Assembly: GCA_003649205.1 (NCBI GenBank)
Contig: QMRC01000004.1
Location: forward strand, 1-64,000
Reading direction: 5' to 3'
Length of the DNA stretch: 64,000 nt
Origin: Thermoprotei archaeon
GTDB taxonomy: Archaea; Thermoproteota; Thermoprotei; Thermoproteales; B15-G16
Under the pieces are notes generated by a model. The model searched no databases and had not been told where the DNA came from. It saw only the letters and a program-made list of their open reading frames with translations. The position numbers and the translations under genes are program-made. Positions 26,137 to 34,478 of the stretch are shown here, piece by piece (position 1 is the first letter of the stretch; each line of letters opens with the position of its first letter).

Positions 26137-26304
26137 GGGCCCGTAGCTCAGCCAGGCAGAGCGTCGGACCGCCCCGCTCGCCCCTGTTACAGGAATTGTT
26201 TGGGCGGGCGGGGTGGGACGAAGCTCCAGATGCTAGAACTCGGGTCTAAGGACCGATGACTGGGAGAGACCCGAAGGTCGGGGGTTCAAATCCCCCCGGG
26301 CCCA
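26137..26304 (+). tRNA. tRNA-Trp (CCA) with two introns
   Basis: The mature 74-nt tRNA is 26137-26167 + 26223-26229 + 26269-26304: acceptor GGGCCCG/CGGGCCC, D stem GCTC/GAGC, anticodon stem TCGGG/CCCGA, loop CTCCAGA (anticodon CCA), T stem GGGGG/CCCCC, discriminator A, no encoded CCA. Intron 1 (26168-26222, 55 nt, position 30/31) has a bulge-helix-bulge with helix CGTC/GACG, bulges GGA and AAG, and a 15-bp GC-rich inner stem. Intron 2 (26230-26268, 39 nt, position 37/38) has helix CTCC/GGAG with bulges AGA and AGA. Both cuts fall at the standard second bulge position. Confidence 0.93.
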
Positions 26305-26406
26305 TCATTTACTCATTCTAAGAGTGCCAATTTCAGTAGAGTTTACACATGTTTTCTTGAGTTCTCTTAATATATTCCTGTCTCTTCTTGTGTGTGGGGG
26401 TTTGTT

Positions 26407-26835
26407 GTGCCTCGTTATGCTATTGTCTTGCCTATCAAAGACATTAAGCCTGTTACTGTTAGTTTTGTTGCTGAAGTTCCCTTCATGGTTTCCTGTAGTA
26501 TTGAGGTTCCTAGAGAGGTCATTGAGAAGTTGATCAAGGAGGAAGTACCTGAAGGATACCCGGTACATGCATACGCTCTTCCTCTAGAATATGTCAAAGA
26601 TCTTGAAGCTAAAGGTGAAAACACATTATTCTATGGAGTGCCTTTAGCTGCTTGGTATGAATTTAGTAAGGATCTCAAGCTCCATATCGATGAGTTTACA
26701 TGGGAGATGATATATCACGGCTGTAAGGAGTACCTCAAGGACTTGAGGAAAGGAGATCCCATTCAGCTCAGAATAGTACTTCACACTGGTCTATTCATAT
26801 CGTACACAGATGAGGAAGATGAGAAGAAAAGGTAA
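26407..26835 (+). CDS. unrecognised 142-residue protein
   Basis: A TATA-like TTAATATATT at 26367-26376 predicts a start site near 26397, so GTG 26407 (MPRYAIVLPIKD) is preferred to GTG 26392. The protein has paired beta-strands at the N-terminus and a charged helical C-terminal part with a Lys/Glu-rich tail. No motif, membrane span or signal is visible, and the function is not recognised. It follows tRNA-Trp and is convergent with the nuclease-like gene. Confidence 0.65.
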   Translation: MPRYAIVLPIKDIKPVTVSFVAEVPFMVSCSIEVPREVIEKLIKEEVPEGYPVHAYALPLEYVKDLEAKGENTLFYGVPLAAWYEFSKDLKLHIDEFTWEMIYHGCKEYLKDLRKGDPIQLRIVLHTGLFISYTDEEDEKKR

Positions 26836-26856
26836 GGTCGTTAAAGGGGAAGGTGC

Positions 26857-27333
26857 TTAATCCTGTAACTCAATGATCTCGTACTGTAGCAGCGATCTGT
26901 ATAAGTACTCTGTACCAAGTATCTCCACCCTATCAGTCATCACTATCGCCATAACGACTACGTGATCTACACTGTAATCTCGTGCATGTCGCTTAGCTTC
27001 CTCTACACTCAAGTCAATGAGTTTCTTCAAAGTCTTCATTGCTTCCTCAGCTACTTCAAACCTAGTCTTGACCTCTGCAATAGCTCTTACAGTACCACTA
27101 GCCTTGTCTAGTATTAGGAAATCTGGTTTTCCTGGCTTACCTACCGAGACTACTCTGTAATCAGCTAGACCTAGTGCTCTTGCTATGTATTGCTTCACCG
27201 CTTTATACTCAAGTAACTTAAGAGCTATCTGCTCTCCAATATATCCCCGTGCTACAGTACTTAACGTTAGGTACTCATTCACCAGCTTCGGCTTTACGTA
27301 GAGCTTAATTCCCTTCTCGACCTTCTCAATCAC
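26857..27333 (-). CDS. PD-(D/E)XK nuclease-like protein, upstream reading frame open without a start
   Basis: Residues about 60-95 hold the restriction-endonuclease-like pattern KPGKPDFLI followed after about 15 residues by AEVKT, i.e. the PD and EVK catalytic signature, with a preceding helix (ARGYIGEQIALKLLE). GTG 27333 is the first usable start. However, the frame stays open to 27507 and encodes a protein-like charged stretch there with no ATG, GTG or TTG. The upstream membrane-protein gene ends inside that stretch in another frame, so the two may once have been, or still be, one protein. Confidence 0.6.
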   Translation of the reverse strand: MIEKVEKGIKLYVKPKLVNEYLTLSTVARGYIGEQIALKLLEYKAVKQYIARALGLADYRVVSVGKPGKPDFLILDKASGTVRAIAEVKTRFEVAEEAMKTLKKLIDLSVEEAKRHARDYSVDHVVVMAIVMTDRVEILGTEYLYRSLLQYEIIELQD

Positions 27334-27482
27334 TATGTACTTCTCAATGTTTTCTAGCTCTAGTTTTGTTTCGTGTACCTTGAGCTTTGTTTCGTTTAGT
27401 AGGTACGTTACCTCTCCTACCTTTACGTAGTTTCCAATTACTGTTATTGCTTTTGTGGAGTCCTTGGTCTCTAGGTAGGTCT

Positions 27483-27737
27483 CTAGTACTTGGTTGCAGG
27501 TTGTTGGTTATATCCTGGGTACTTGAGTGCTAGGTATGTTGTGGATATTGCTAGTCCTATTACTAGTGCTCCGAGGAGTTTTCTTAGTGCCCTATCGTCT
27601 ATGAGGTACCTACCTAAGAAGAGCCATAGTAGGATTGTTGCTAGTGGTAGTGGTGCTTTGACTACTATTCCGATGATTGCTGATGCTATTGTCAGTAAGA
27701 TCAGGATTAATCTAATGAGTTTGGTAATTAGCTTCAA
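27483..27737 (-). CDS. small membrane protein, possible N-terminus of a frameshifted membrane-nuclease
   Basis: An 84-residue protein from TTG 27737 with hydrophobic segments at about 7-45 and 55-72 separated by a basic loop (GRYLIDDRALRK), so two or three spans. It ends at a TAG that lies within the open upstream extension of the nuclease-like frame. A -1 shift between 27483 and 27507 would fuse them. No ribosome binding site is obvious. Function unknown. Confidence 0.5.
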   Translation of the reverse strand: MKLITKLIRLILILLTIASAIIGIVVKAPLPLATILLWLFLGRYLIDDRALRKLLGALVIGLAISTTYLALKYPGYNQQPATKY

Positions 27738-27842
27738 CTACGTCCCGTGAGTTTTGTGTACTAAATTCGTTATGGGGTATTCGTGGTAGTACGTAGTTAC
27801 TTATGTATGGATTATGTGTTCTCTATGTGTGCTCTACTTGAT

Positions 27843-28325
27843 CTAGCTAAATACCATCTTGAGTAGGATGCCTATGACAGCTACTAGTATCGGTACGTTA
27901 AACGCTATGAATATCTTCACTAGTAATGCTAGCTGTCTCTCAATACCAGTTAACCTCTCCTTAATTGCTGTTACCTCCTTCCATAGTGCTCTTACCTCAC
28001 TCCATAGCTTATCTACCTCTGCTCTTAACTTACTTAATTCACTTCTGAACTCATTTCTCAACTTCTCCATTTCGCTCCAGAATTCTCTTCTTAGCTTCTC
28101 ATTTCCTTCTCGAAATTCACTTCTAAATTTCTCAAGGTCTAATCTCGTAGCTTCTCTCAACTTCTCGATATCTGACTTAAGAGCTACTTCCCTGAGAACA
28201 GCATTAATGATAGCTAACCTAATCTCAGGTTCAGCGATGAGGAGTTCAGCTAACCTTCTTCTCGCTCTAACATCCTTCTCAAATAGCTCGACAATTTGCT
28301 CTGCTGTTATACTCACCTCACTCAT
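27843..28325 (-). CDS. coiled-coil protein with C-terminal membrane anchor
   Basis: A 160-residue protein (ATG 28325; GTG 28328 also possible). Residues about 45-130 are a long heptad-type coiled coil rich in Lys, Glu and Arg with repeated FRSEF/LRREF/LRNEF units. A hydrophobic anchor (LLVKIFIAFNVPILVAVIGILL) follows. It resembles archaeal coiled-coil proteins often found near PD-(D/E)XK nuclease-like genes, but its role is unknown. Confidence 0.65.
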   Translation of the reverse strand: MSEVSITAEQIVELFEKDVRARRRLAELLIAEPEIRLAIINAVLREVALKSDIEKLREATRLDLEKFRSEFREGNEKLRREFWSEMEKLRNEFRSELSKLRAEVDKLWSEVRALWKEVTAIKERLTGIERQLALLVKIFIAFNVPILVAVIGILLKMVFS

Positions 28326-28411
28326 CACCTACATTAATCGCCTACTTCTCCAGTATTTAGCTCTACTCCATGACTGTAGCTACACTCTAAATCCTCGAAA
28401 CTACACTAAAC

Positions 28412-28612
28412 CTACCTCTTCTTCGCTACTACGATTAATCTAGGACTTGTTGCCCTGTACTCACTCATCCTGTAGTCACCATACAGCTTCTCAACCTCGA
28501 GATCGTACCTACTGAGTAGATCGATCAGTTCCTTAGGCATGTACACTCTAATCGATGATCCTCTTACAGCAACTACCTTACCTGTCTCCTTATCTATGAA
28601 CATCCTCTTCAT
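28412..28612 (-). CDS. small unrecognised protein
   Basis: A 66-residue basic protein from ATG 28612 (FIDKETGKVVAVRGSSIRVYMPKELIDLL...). Codon use looks coding, and a beta-hairpin plus helix is plausible, as in small archaeal DNA- or RNA-binding proteins. It lies between the coiled-coil gene and a methyltransferase pseudogene. No family is recognised. Confidence 0.5.
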   Translation of the reverse strand: MKRMFIDKETGKVVAVRGSSIRVYMPKELIDLLSRYDLEVEKLYGDYRMSEYRATSPRLIVVAKKR

Positions 28613-28635
28613 TAGGTACCTAGCTGAGACTAGGT

Positions 28636-29089
28636 CTAACCTACCCTTCCTCTAGAACCCTGTAGGTAGTAGCTAGCTACGAAGAGTGGTACAGGATTTA
28701 ACTGATCTATCAGCAACTTCCACCTCTCTTCAGTAGGTTTGCTACGTTCTCAATAATTACCTCATTCTCCTCATCTGTGAAGTATCCAAATGTTGTGAAG
28801 AATGTATACACTGCATCGAAGTGCTGTCTAAGTCTTGTCTAATCAAGTCGAGTAGGTTCTGTACCTGGTACTCACGTTCTCTCTCAAGTGCTTTAGCTAG
28901 TAAGTACTTACTTAGGTCAAGACCAACTACTCCACAACCCATCTTAGCTAGGTACGTTACGTGTCTACCGTAGCCACAACCTAGGTCGAGTACTCTCGAC
29001 TCTGATCTCAGCTCTAGTGCCTTAGCTATGATCTCTGCTTCCTGTCGATTCCTGTCTTCAGGTTCATGTAGTCTGTAGGTTTCGTGCAC
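28636..29089 (-). pseudogene. frameshifted SAM-dependent methyltransferase remnant
   Basis: The 5' part from GTG 29089 encodes a clear class I methyltransferase start (SRVLDLGCGYGRHVTYLAKMGCGVVGLDLS). Around 28825-28840 the sense continues only in another frame (FDAVYTFFTTFGYFTDEENE, then IIENVANLLKRGG). Around 28720 it shifts again (KLLIDQLNPVPLFVASYYL) and stops at 28636. Two separate indels and a missing C-terminal third mean a decayed gene; the intact prefix alone would be 110 residues. Sequencing error could explain one shift but not the truncation. Confidence 0.8.
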
Positions 29090-29157
29090 AGTTCATCAGG
29101 AGAAGTCTAGAAACTACTCGCTGGTATCTCGTACCTCGTCACCATAAAGGTACTCAA

Positions 29158-30366
29158 TTACTCGTATCTTAAGGCTTCTGCTGGTCTCAATCTAGCTGCT
29201 CTCCAAGCTGGGTACACCGACGCCACTAGTGCTGATGCTATTGCTAGTACTGTGGCTAGCGCTATGTACTCAGGTGTGAACACTGGCTTGAATACTAATC
29301 CTGGCCCCCTCGCTCTATGTGGTGCTCCTGGTACTGATACATAGCTAGATAGTATAGCATTTAGCATGTACGCACATGCTGCTCCAAGTGGTATTCCAAC
29401 CGCAGCACCTAACATACCGAGTATTAGTGCCTGAACTACGTATATGAGTAGTACTGCTGTATCTGTCATCCCTATTGCCTTCAACGTACCTATCAACCTA
29501 GTTCTCTCGAGAACTGATATAGTCATCACGTTTGCTGTACCAAAGGACGCTGCTATGAATGCTGTTACCGCTGCGCTCAGCCCAAATACAGTAATTGCAG
29601 TTAGTACACTAGTTACCTGAGTTGCTATGAATTTCAGCGATATTACCTGTACATTCCTACCGTAGAGGATCTTTATCATCTCCGTAACCTCATCTACGTG
29701 GTCAGTACTATCTACCTTCACTATGATTAGATCGTATACGGGTCTCCGCCTTAGTGAGAGGAGGTACTTTAGTGGTACGAAGATACTGTCATCAGGTGAT
29801 ATGAAGGGTGCTGCACCGTACGTACTCAGTATACCGATAACTGTTAGCGGTATTGTGTGTGACCCTTTCCTAGCTATTAAGCTCTGTGCTACAGCTATTC
29901 TCTTCTCACCTGTAGTTACGTCAAAGGCTATGTTGTACCCAACTAAGGCGGCGGGTATAGGTGCATCTACGTACGTGCTACCCTCAACTAGCTTAACCTC
30001 ACCAAGTACAGAACCTAACTTATCTGAGTCTATCCCTACAATTGTGGTAGATATGGTGTCAGAACCTACAACAACTGTGATACGCTCAATTATGATGGGA
30101 ATTACCTCCTTTACGTGCTCTATAGTACGTAGCTTAGCAACATCAATACTTGTGAGGAAGTACCTAGGGGTAGGTCGAATGAGGATTGTTGTCGGCCCTA
30201 ACTTCTCAAGAATTGAGAGCACGTTAACTTTCAAACCCTCAACCTGAGCAGCAACAGCTACAACAGCTACAACACCTATCGAGATAGCTAAAACTATGAG
30301 AGCTGACCTAAGTTTTCTCTCGCTTAATTGCTTCCAGGATATGTACGCAACATCGCTAAGTCTCAT
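29158..30366 (-). CDS. ABC transporter permease, MacB/FtsX-type
   Basis: A 402-residue protein with an N-terminal membrane span (LRSALIVLAISIGVVAVVAVAAQ), a periplasmic-like domain of about 210 residues and three C-terminal spans, ending with the FtsX-type YPAWRAARLRPAEALRYE. These permeases act as mechanotransmission or export units rather than importers. It is the last gene of a three-gene operon. Its start overlaps the upstream stop by four bases (30363-30366). Confidence 0.88.
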   Translation of the reverse strand: MRLSDVAYISWKQLSERKLRSALIVLAISIGVVAVVAVAAQVEGLKVNVLSILEKLGPTTILIRPTPRYFLTSIDVAKLRTIEHVKEVIPIIIERITVVVGSDTISTTIVGIDSDKLGSVLGEVKLVEGSTYVDAPIPAALVGYNIAFDVTTGEKRIAVAQSLIARKGSHTIPLTVIGILSTYGAAPFISPDDSIFVPLKYLLSLRRRPVYDLIIVKVDSTDHVDEVTEMIKILYGRNVQVISLKFIATQVTSVLTAITVFGLSAAVTAFIAASFGTANVMTISVLERTRLIGTLKAIGMTDTAVLLIYVVQALILGMLGAAVGIPLGAACAYMLNAILSSYVSVPGAPHRARGPGLVFKPVFTPEYIALATVLAIASALVASVYPAWRAARLRPAEALRYE

Positions 30367-32003
30367 TTCCTTCTCCTCCTAAGTAGGAGTAAGTACAGTA
30401 ATGCGAGAAGTACTACAGCAACCACTATGGATACTCCAACCATCAGTGGAGTTTGTGGGGTAGGTGATGATCTAGCTTCTTTACCTACACTGTGTTGTGT
30501 GTGCTGTGGTGCTATAGATACTTTGATTGGTATGGTAATTGTCGTATTGTGCTCCATCCTGAGATTATCCATGTACGTAACTACTAGAGGTAACGTAGCT
30601 ACCCCTCCTCTGGGCATCTTCTCTATCATGAAGCTTATTGTGAATGTAGTTGGGGTATTTACCTGCACATTACCTATGAAGGTAGACCTAGTTAGTGGTC
30701 TTACGTACTCTGTCTCAACTGGGATTATGTAGGTTGCGGTAGCTGTCGTAGTACCTACATTGACTAACGTTATAGTTACAGAACCAGGTTTACCAACTGA
30801 AACTACCTCAGGCATCTGAACAATATCGACAACCTTAAACTCAACTAAACCCACCAAAATGAAGGCTATGGACTCACTATGTGTACCAACAATACCTAAC
30901 TCCTCATCCAGGTACCTCACAGTAACGTGTAGGTAACCTACCTGAACACCTGTTGATGGTACGTAGATTTTCACGAGAATTCTCCTACATTCACCACCAC
31001 GTAGATTATCAAATATGTGAACTTGCTTGGTAAGTAGCTGTAGAGGTGAAGTTGCTGATATGGTGACTTGAACACACTTTAGCAATCGAGAACCAATGTT
31101 CTCTACAGTCAATACTACGGCGTTCTCCTTACCCATGTATAGTCTAGTGGCATTTACAGAGATACGTAGTGGGGATGTGTAGTGAATTGGCTTAACAGAA
31201 ATAGCTACAACTCTACTCGATGTCATGAGATTACCTAGAACATCTCTGTAGCGAATAAGTAGGTTTAGACACAATGTGCCCCTTCTCTCCTGTCCCATAG
31301 CAACAACAGGTACTCTAACTACCTTCTCCTCACCAGGCTCCAGGATACCGATAGCGAATTCAGTACATCCAATACATGAGCCACCTACTGACGATGATAC
31401 AGTAACCTCAACACCATAAGCTGGCGCCGTACCTACGTTCCTTACAATTAAGGTCACGTTCTCAACCCTGTATGGAGTAATCTCTTCTGTAGCTGAAATT
31501 ACATCCACGATAGCTCTACCATAGAGTGGAATAGCGACACCAAGTACATGGGTGCTCTCACCAGTTCTCGTATAGCATTTCAGCACCAACGTACCGTAGT
31601 ACGTACCAGGCTTAACACCACTACCCACTAAGATATTGAACTTCAAACTGAAGATAGAGCCAAGTGATATAGGTACCGAGTAGTAGCTGATAGCTGTGTC
31701 ATTACCATCAACGGAGGAGAAGCCACTAGGTAACCTCAACTCAGCAACAATAGAGTGTATGAGAGAATAACCAACATTCCTAAGAACAACCTCGAGAACC
31801 CCTGAATCACCAGGACCAACACAACTCAACCACCTAACACAAACAACATCAATAGGGTACTTTGGAGTTTTCTCCCTAATCTTCTTAGGTATCTTCTTCA
31901 CGTACTGATCCAGACAAAGAATTGACGTAGTGAAAACGGTTAAGAGAACCAGTAGCAGAATAGAGATCACCAAAGTGATTTTACCCCAACGCACCATCCT
32001 CAC
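30363..32003 (-). CDS. membrane-anchored extracytoplasmic protein with repeated CARDB/NEW3-like domains
   Basis: A 546-residue protein with an N-terminal signal or anchor (ITLVISILLLVLLTVFTTSILCL), about four Ig-like beta domains with recurring patterns such as VTLIVRNVGTAPAYGVEVTV and VVLTVENIGSRLLKCVQVTI, and a C-terminal span followed by RRRRK. Such domains occur in archaeal surface proteins. Lying between the permease and ATPase genes with ATGA overlaps on both sides, it is probably the extracellular partner of this ABC system. Confidence 0.75.
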   Translation of the reverse strand: MRMVRWGKITLVISILLLVLLTVFTTSILCLDQYVKKIPKKIREKTPKYPIDVVCVRWLSCVGPGDSGVLEVVLRNVGYSLIHSIVAELRLPSGFSSVDGNDTAISYYSVPISLGSIFSLKFNILVGSGVKPGTYYGTLVLKCYTRTGESTHVLGVAIPLYGRAIVDVISATEEITPYRVENVTLIVRNVGTAPAYGVEVTVSSSVGGSCIGCTEFAIGILEPGEEKVVRVPVVAMGQERRGTLCLNLLIRYRDVLGNLMTSSRVVAISVKPIHYTSPLRISVNATRLYMGKENAVVLTVENIGSRLLKCVQVTISATSPLQLLTKQVHIFDNLRGGECRRILVKIYVPSTGVQVGYLHVTVRYLDEELGIVGTHSESIAFILVGLVEFKVVDIVQMPEVVSVGKPGSVTITLVNVGTTTATATYIIPVETEYVRPLTRSTFIGNVQVNTPTTFTISFMIEKMPRGGVATLPLVVTYMDNLRMEHNTTITIPIKVSIAPQHTQHSVGKEARSSPTPQTPLMVGVSIVVAVVLLALLYLLLLRRRRK

Positions 32004-32689
32004 CTCCTAACAACTTCAATACCAATAACCTTACCATCACGAAGCTTAATCACCCTATCACAGAACCTAATTAGCTCAAGGTTGTGAGTAACCATGACAA
32101 TGGTCTTACCGAGATCATCACACAACCTCCTAAACAACGAAACAACAATCTCAGTATTCTTAACATCGAGATTACCAGTAGGCTCATCAGCGAGAATAAT
32201 GGGGGGATCATTCATGAGGGCTCTAGCAATAGCAACTCTCTGTTGCTCACCAGAAGACAATTCAGTAGCTCTCTTATGAGCCTTATCACCAAGACCAACG
32301 ATCTCAAGAAGCTTGAGAGCACGTTCCCTCCTAATACGTCTAGGTACACCGGCAATAGCAGCAGGTAACTCGACATTCTCAACAACAGAGAGGTAAGGAA
32401 CTAGGTTAAAGGTCTGAAATACAAAACCAATAGTCCTATTCCTAAACACACTCAACTCCTTAGAGCTAAGTCTAGGAACCTCAACACCAGCAACGTAAAC
32501 AGTACCCTTCGTAGGCTTATCAAGACCACCAATGATATTCAGGAGAGTAGTCTTACCAGAACCGGAAGGGCCAACAACAGCAACAAACTCACCCTCATCA
32601 ACCGAGAAACTAACACCCTTAAGAGCAGGGTACTCAAAGCGACCAGATCTATAGATCTTCCAAACATCCTCAACCACTATAATGGGCAT
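32000..32689 (-). CDS. ABC transporter ATPase, LolD/MacB-type
   Basis: A 229-residue ATPase with Walker A GPSGSGKTT near residue 39, Q-loop (VFQTFNLVPYLSVVENV), signature LSSGEQQR, Walker B ILADEPTGNLD and the switch His (MVTHN). The order and the NLVP Q-loop fit the LolD/MacB/FtsE group. It is first in the operon with the surface protein and permease; ATGA overlaps (32000-32003, 30363-30366) suggest fixed stoichiometry. Confidence 0.92.
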   Translation of the reverse strand: MPIIVVEDVWKIYRSGRFEYPALKGVSFSVDEGEFVAVVGPSGSGKTTLLNIIGGLDKPTKGTVYVAGVEVPRLSSKELSVFRNRTIGFVFQTFNLVPYLSVVENVELPAAIAGVPRRIRRERALKLLEIVGLGDKAHKRATELSSGEQQRVAIARALMNDPPIILADEPTGNLDVKNTEIVVSLFRRLCDDLGKTIVMVTHNLELIRFCDRVIKLRDGKVIGIEVVRR

Positions 32690-32838
32690 AGAGACCGAAG
32701 TTAGTCAAGACTCGTGAGGAATTATAAGTTTTGCGAACCTCAGGTACATACACGTAACACAAAACCAGTATGTGCAATACACCACAGGTAAACTATTTAA
32801 ATTGTAGTACAGAATTCTGATGCAGACGTAGTACAGAG

Positions 32839-33078
32839 GTGATAAGTATCAGTACTACAGTATCCTTCCGTATACCTAGGGAGCTAAAGAGGAGAATGGA
32901 CGCTCTAAGCAATGTAGTTAACTGGAGCGAGGAAGTTAGGAAGTTCTTGGAGAGACGTGTTAAGGAGTTAGAGCAGCTTAAAGCTATTGAAGAACTCGAG
33001 AACTTGATCAAGAGGCTACCGAAGTTACCGAAGGGTACTGCTACCAGATACGTGAGGGTGGATCGTGATAGTTATTGA
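32839..33078 (+). CDS. vapB: VapB-type ribbon-helix-helix antitoxin
   Basis: The product has a short beta strand and RHH pattern (TTVSFRIPRELKRRMDALS), then a helical toxin-binding tail. It binds operator DNA and neutralises VapC. The start is doubtful: GTG 32839 lies inside the ribosome binding site GAGGTG (32836-32841). The codon at a normal distance from it is ATC 32848, which would give STTVSFRIP directly after the initiator. TATTTAAA near 32792-32799 is the probable TATA box. The 3' end overlaps vapC by 14 bases. Confidence 0.8.
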   Translation: MISISTTVSFRIPRELKRRMDALSNVVNWSEEVRKFLERRVKELEQLKAIEELENLIKRLPKLPKGTATRYVRVDRDSY

Positions 33079-33475
33079 TGCATCAGCACTAGTTAAGTAC
33101 ATCCTACACGAAGAGCATTGGGAAGACATCAGCAAATTCATTAGAGAGAAGAGACCTCTCTACTCAGTTGATCACATAGCTAAGGAAGTTGGTAATGCAC
33201 TGTGGAAACACTACATTCGTGGCATTGTGAATAGAGGTATCGTACTCAAGTTGATGAAGTCCTTCATGAAGCTAGTTCAGACCGAGGTAATAATCCTGGA
33301 ACCTGAGTACAAGTACCTGTACACAGCACTTGAGATAGCTATCGAGCATAAACTTCCCCTCTACGACACACTGTACATAGCTCAAGCAAAGCACTACGGT
33401 GAACTACTTACAAGTGATAAAGAGCAGGCAGAAGTAGCTAAGGGACTAGGAATTGAGGTCTACCTCGTAACGTAG
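33065..33475 (+). CDS. vapC: VapC-type PIN-domain ribonuclease toxin
   Basis: A 136-residue PIN domain with the acidic residues in place: VIDASALVKY (Asp5), EVGNALWKH (Glu), and LPLYDTLYIAQA plus LTSD near the C-terminus. VapC toxins cleave tRNA or rRNA using Mg2+. The gene overlaps the antitoxin gene, the standard arrangement for coupled expression. Both appear intact, so the system may be active. Confidence 0.9.
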   Translation: MIVIDASALVKYILHEEHWEDISKFIREKRPLYSVDHIAKEVGNALWKHYIRGIVNRGIVLKLMKSFMKLVQTEVIILEPEYKYLYTALEIAIEHKLPLYDTLYIAQAKHYGELLTSDKEQAEVAKGLGIEVYLVT

Positions 33476-33611
33476 CATACATTTAATCAAATACATAAAC
33501 AATAACATTGCTGAGAGGTGTATTGCTCAATAGATAGTTGAATCACACAAATGAAATGATGGGGAAACCTTAAAATCACACCTAAGACTTGTGAGAACTC
33601 GGTGAACTTAC

Positions 33612-34406
33612 GTGAGAGAAGTACTCGAGATGTGGAAGTACTCGAGGATGATTGCTAGCTTCGTCCTAGCTGCTGCAGTCTACGCAGTAGTTCTCTGGGT
33701 CTTCGCACCACTGTGGATAATACCAGGTGTAACAGGTATCAGAATAGCAAACATACTGCCACCAGTCTTCAGCCTGCTCTTTGGACCAGCAGCTGCTTGG
33801 GGTATAGCCGTTGGTAACCTCATAGGTTACGATATTCTTGGTGGAGCACTTACCATAGGTAGCATAGGTGGCTTCATAGGTAACTTCCTACTTGGCTACA
33901 TGCCGTACAAGATATGGCACAGAATGTTCAGAGAACCACCACACTGCAGAACACTATCTAGCGTACTGAAGTTTGAGTTCGTAACGCTAATTCACGCAGC
34001 AGTATGCGCACACGTGATATCACTTTGGTGTGAAGCAGTTGGGTTCGTGCCATACACACCGCTAGCCTTCATAATATTCACGAACGACTTCTTAGCACCA
34101 GCCATAGCAGGTCCAATACTCATGGCACTGCTCTACGATAGAGTTAGGAGAGCAGGGTGGCTCTGGACTGACGTCATGAAGGGCTACGAGTACTTACCAA
34201 CAACGGTGAAGAAGAGGTGGGTCATCGGCACAATACTCGTAACCATAGGCTCAGTCATCGGTCTCGTAGCAACGATAGGTGTTGGTCTAGGACTAGGACA
34301 GCCACTATTCTTTGGACCTGGACTAAAGTTCATCGGTACACCACTGGTAGCAACAGGTCTAGTATTCCTCATCATATGGATCATAGGCGTTGCACTTCTC
34401 GAGTAA
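33612..34406 (+). CDS. ECF transporter substrate-binding (S) component
   Basis: A 264-residue membrane protein with about six spans and the S-component style start (FVLAAAVYAVVLW, then IRIANILPPVFSLLFGPAAAWGIAVGNLIGYD), close to QueT-like families. GGTGA at 33601-33605 supports GTG 33612. It binds a vitamin-like or nucleobase substrate and delivers it to the EcfAAT module encoded directly downstream. The substrate cannot be read from sequence. CCTTAAAATC near 33569 may be the promoter. Confidence 0.75.
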   Translation: MREVLEMWKYSRMIASFVLAAAVYAVVLWVFAPLWIIPGVTGIRIANILPPVFSLLFGPAAAWGIAVGNLIGYDILGGALTIGSIGGFIGNFLLGYMPYKIWHRMFREPPHCRTLSSVLKFEFVTLIHAAVCAHVISLWCEAVGFVPYTPLAFIIFTNDFLAPAIAGPILMALLYDRVRRAGWLWTDVMKGYEYLPTTVKKRWVIGTILVTIGSVIGLVATIGVGLGLGQPLFFGPGLKFIGTPLVATGLVFLIIWIIGVALLE

Positions 34407-34478
34407 GGTGAAGTACTTTTCACTAACCTCACTACCTTTTTCTCCCCCACAAGCTCTGATTAACTACGTGAAGTAGCT

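Noticed and set aside
26230-26268. Second tRNA-Trp intron as a C/D methylation guide
   Set aside because: GATGAC is present, but at 39 nt the intron lacks a paired C/D and C'/D' set, unlike the long guide introns known in other archaea.
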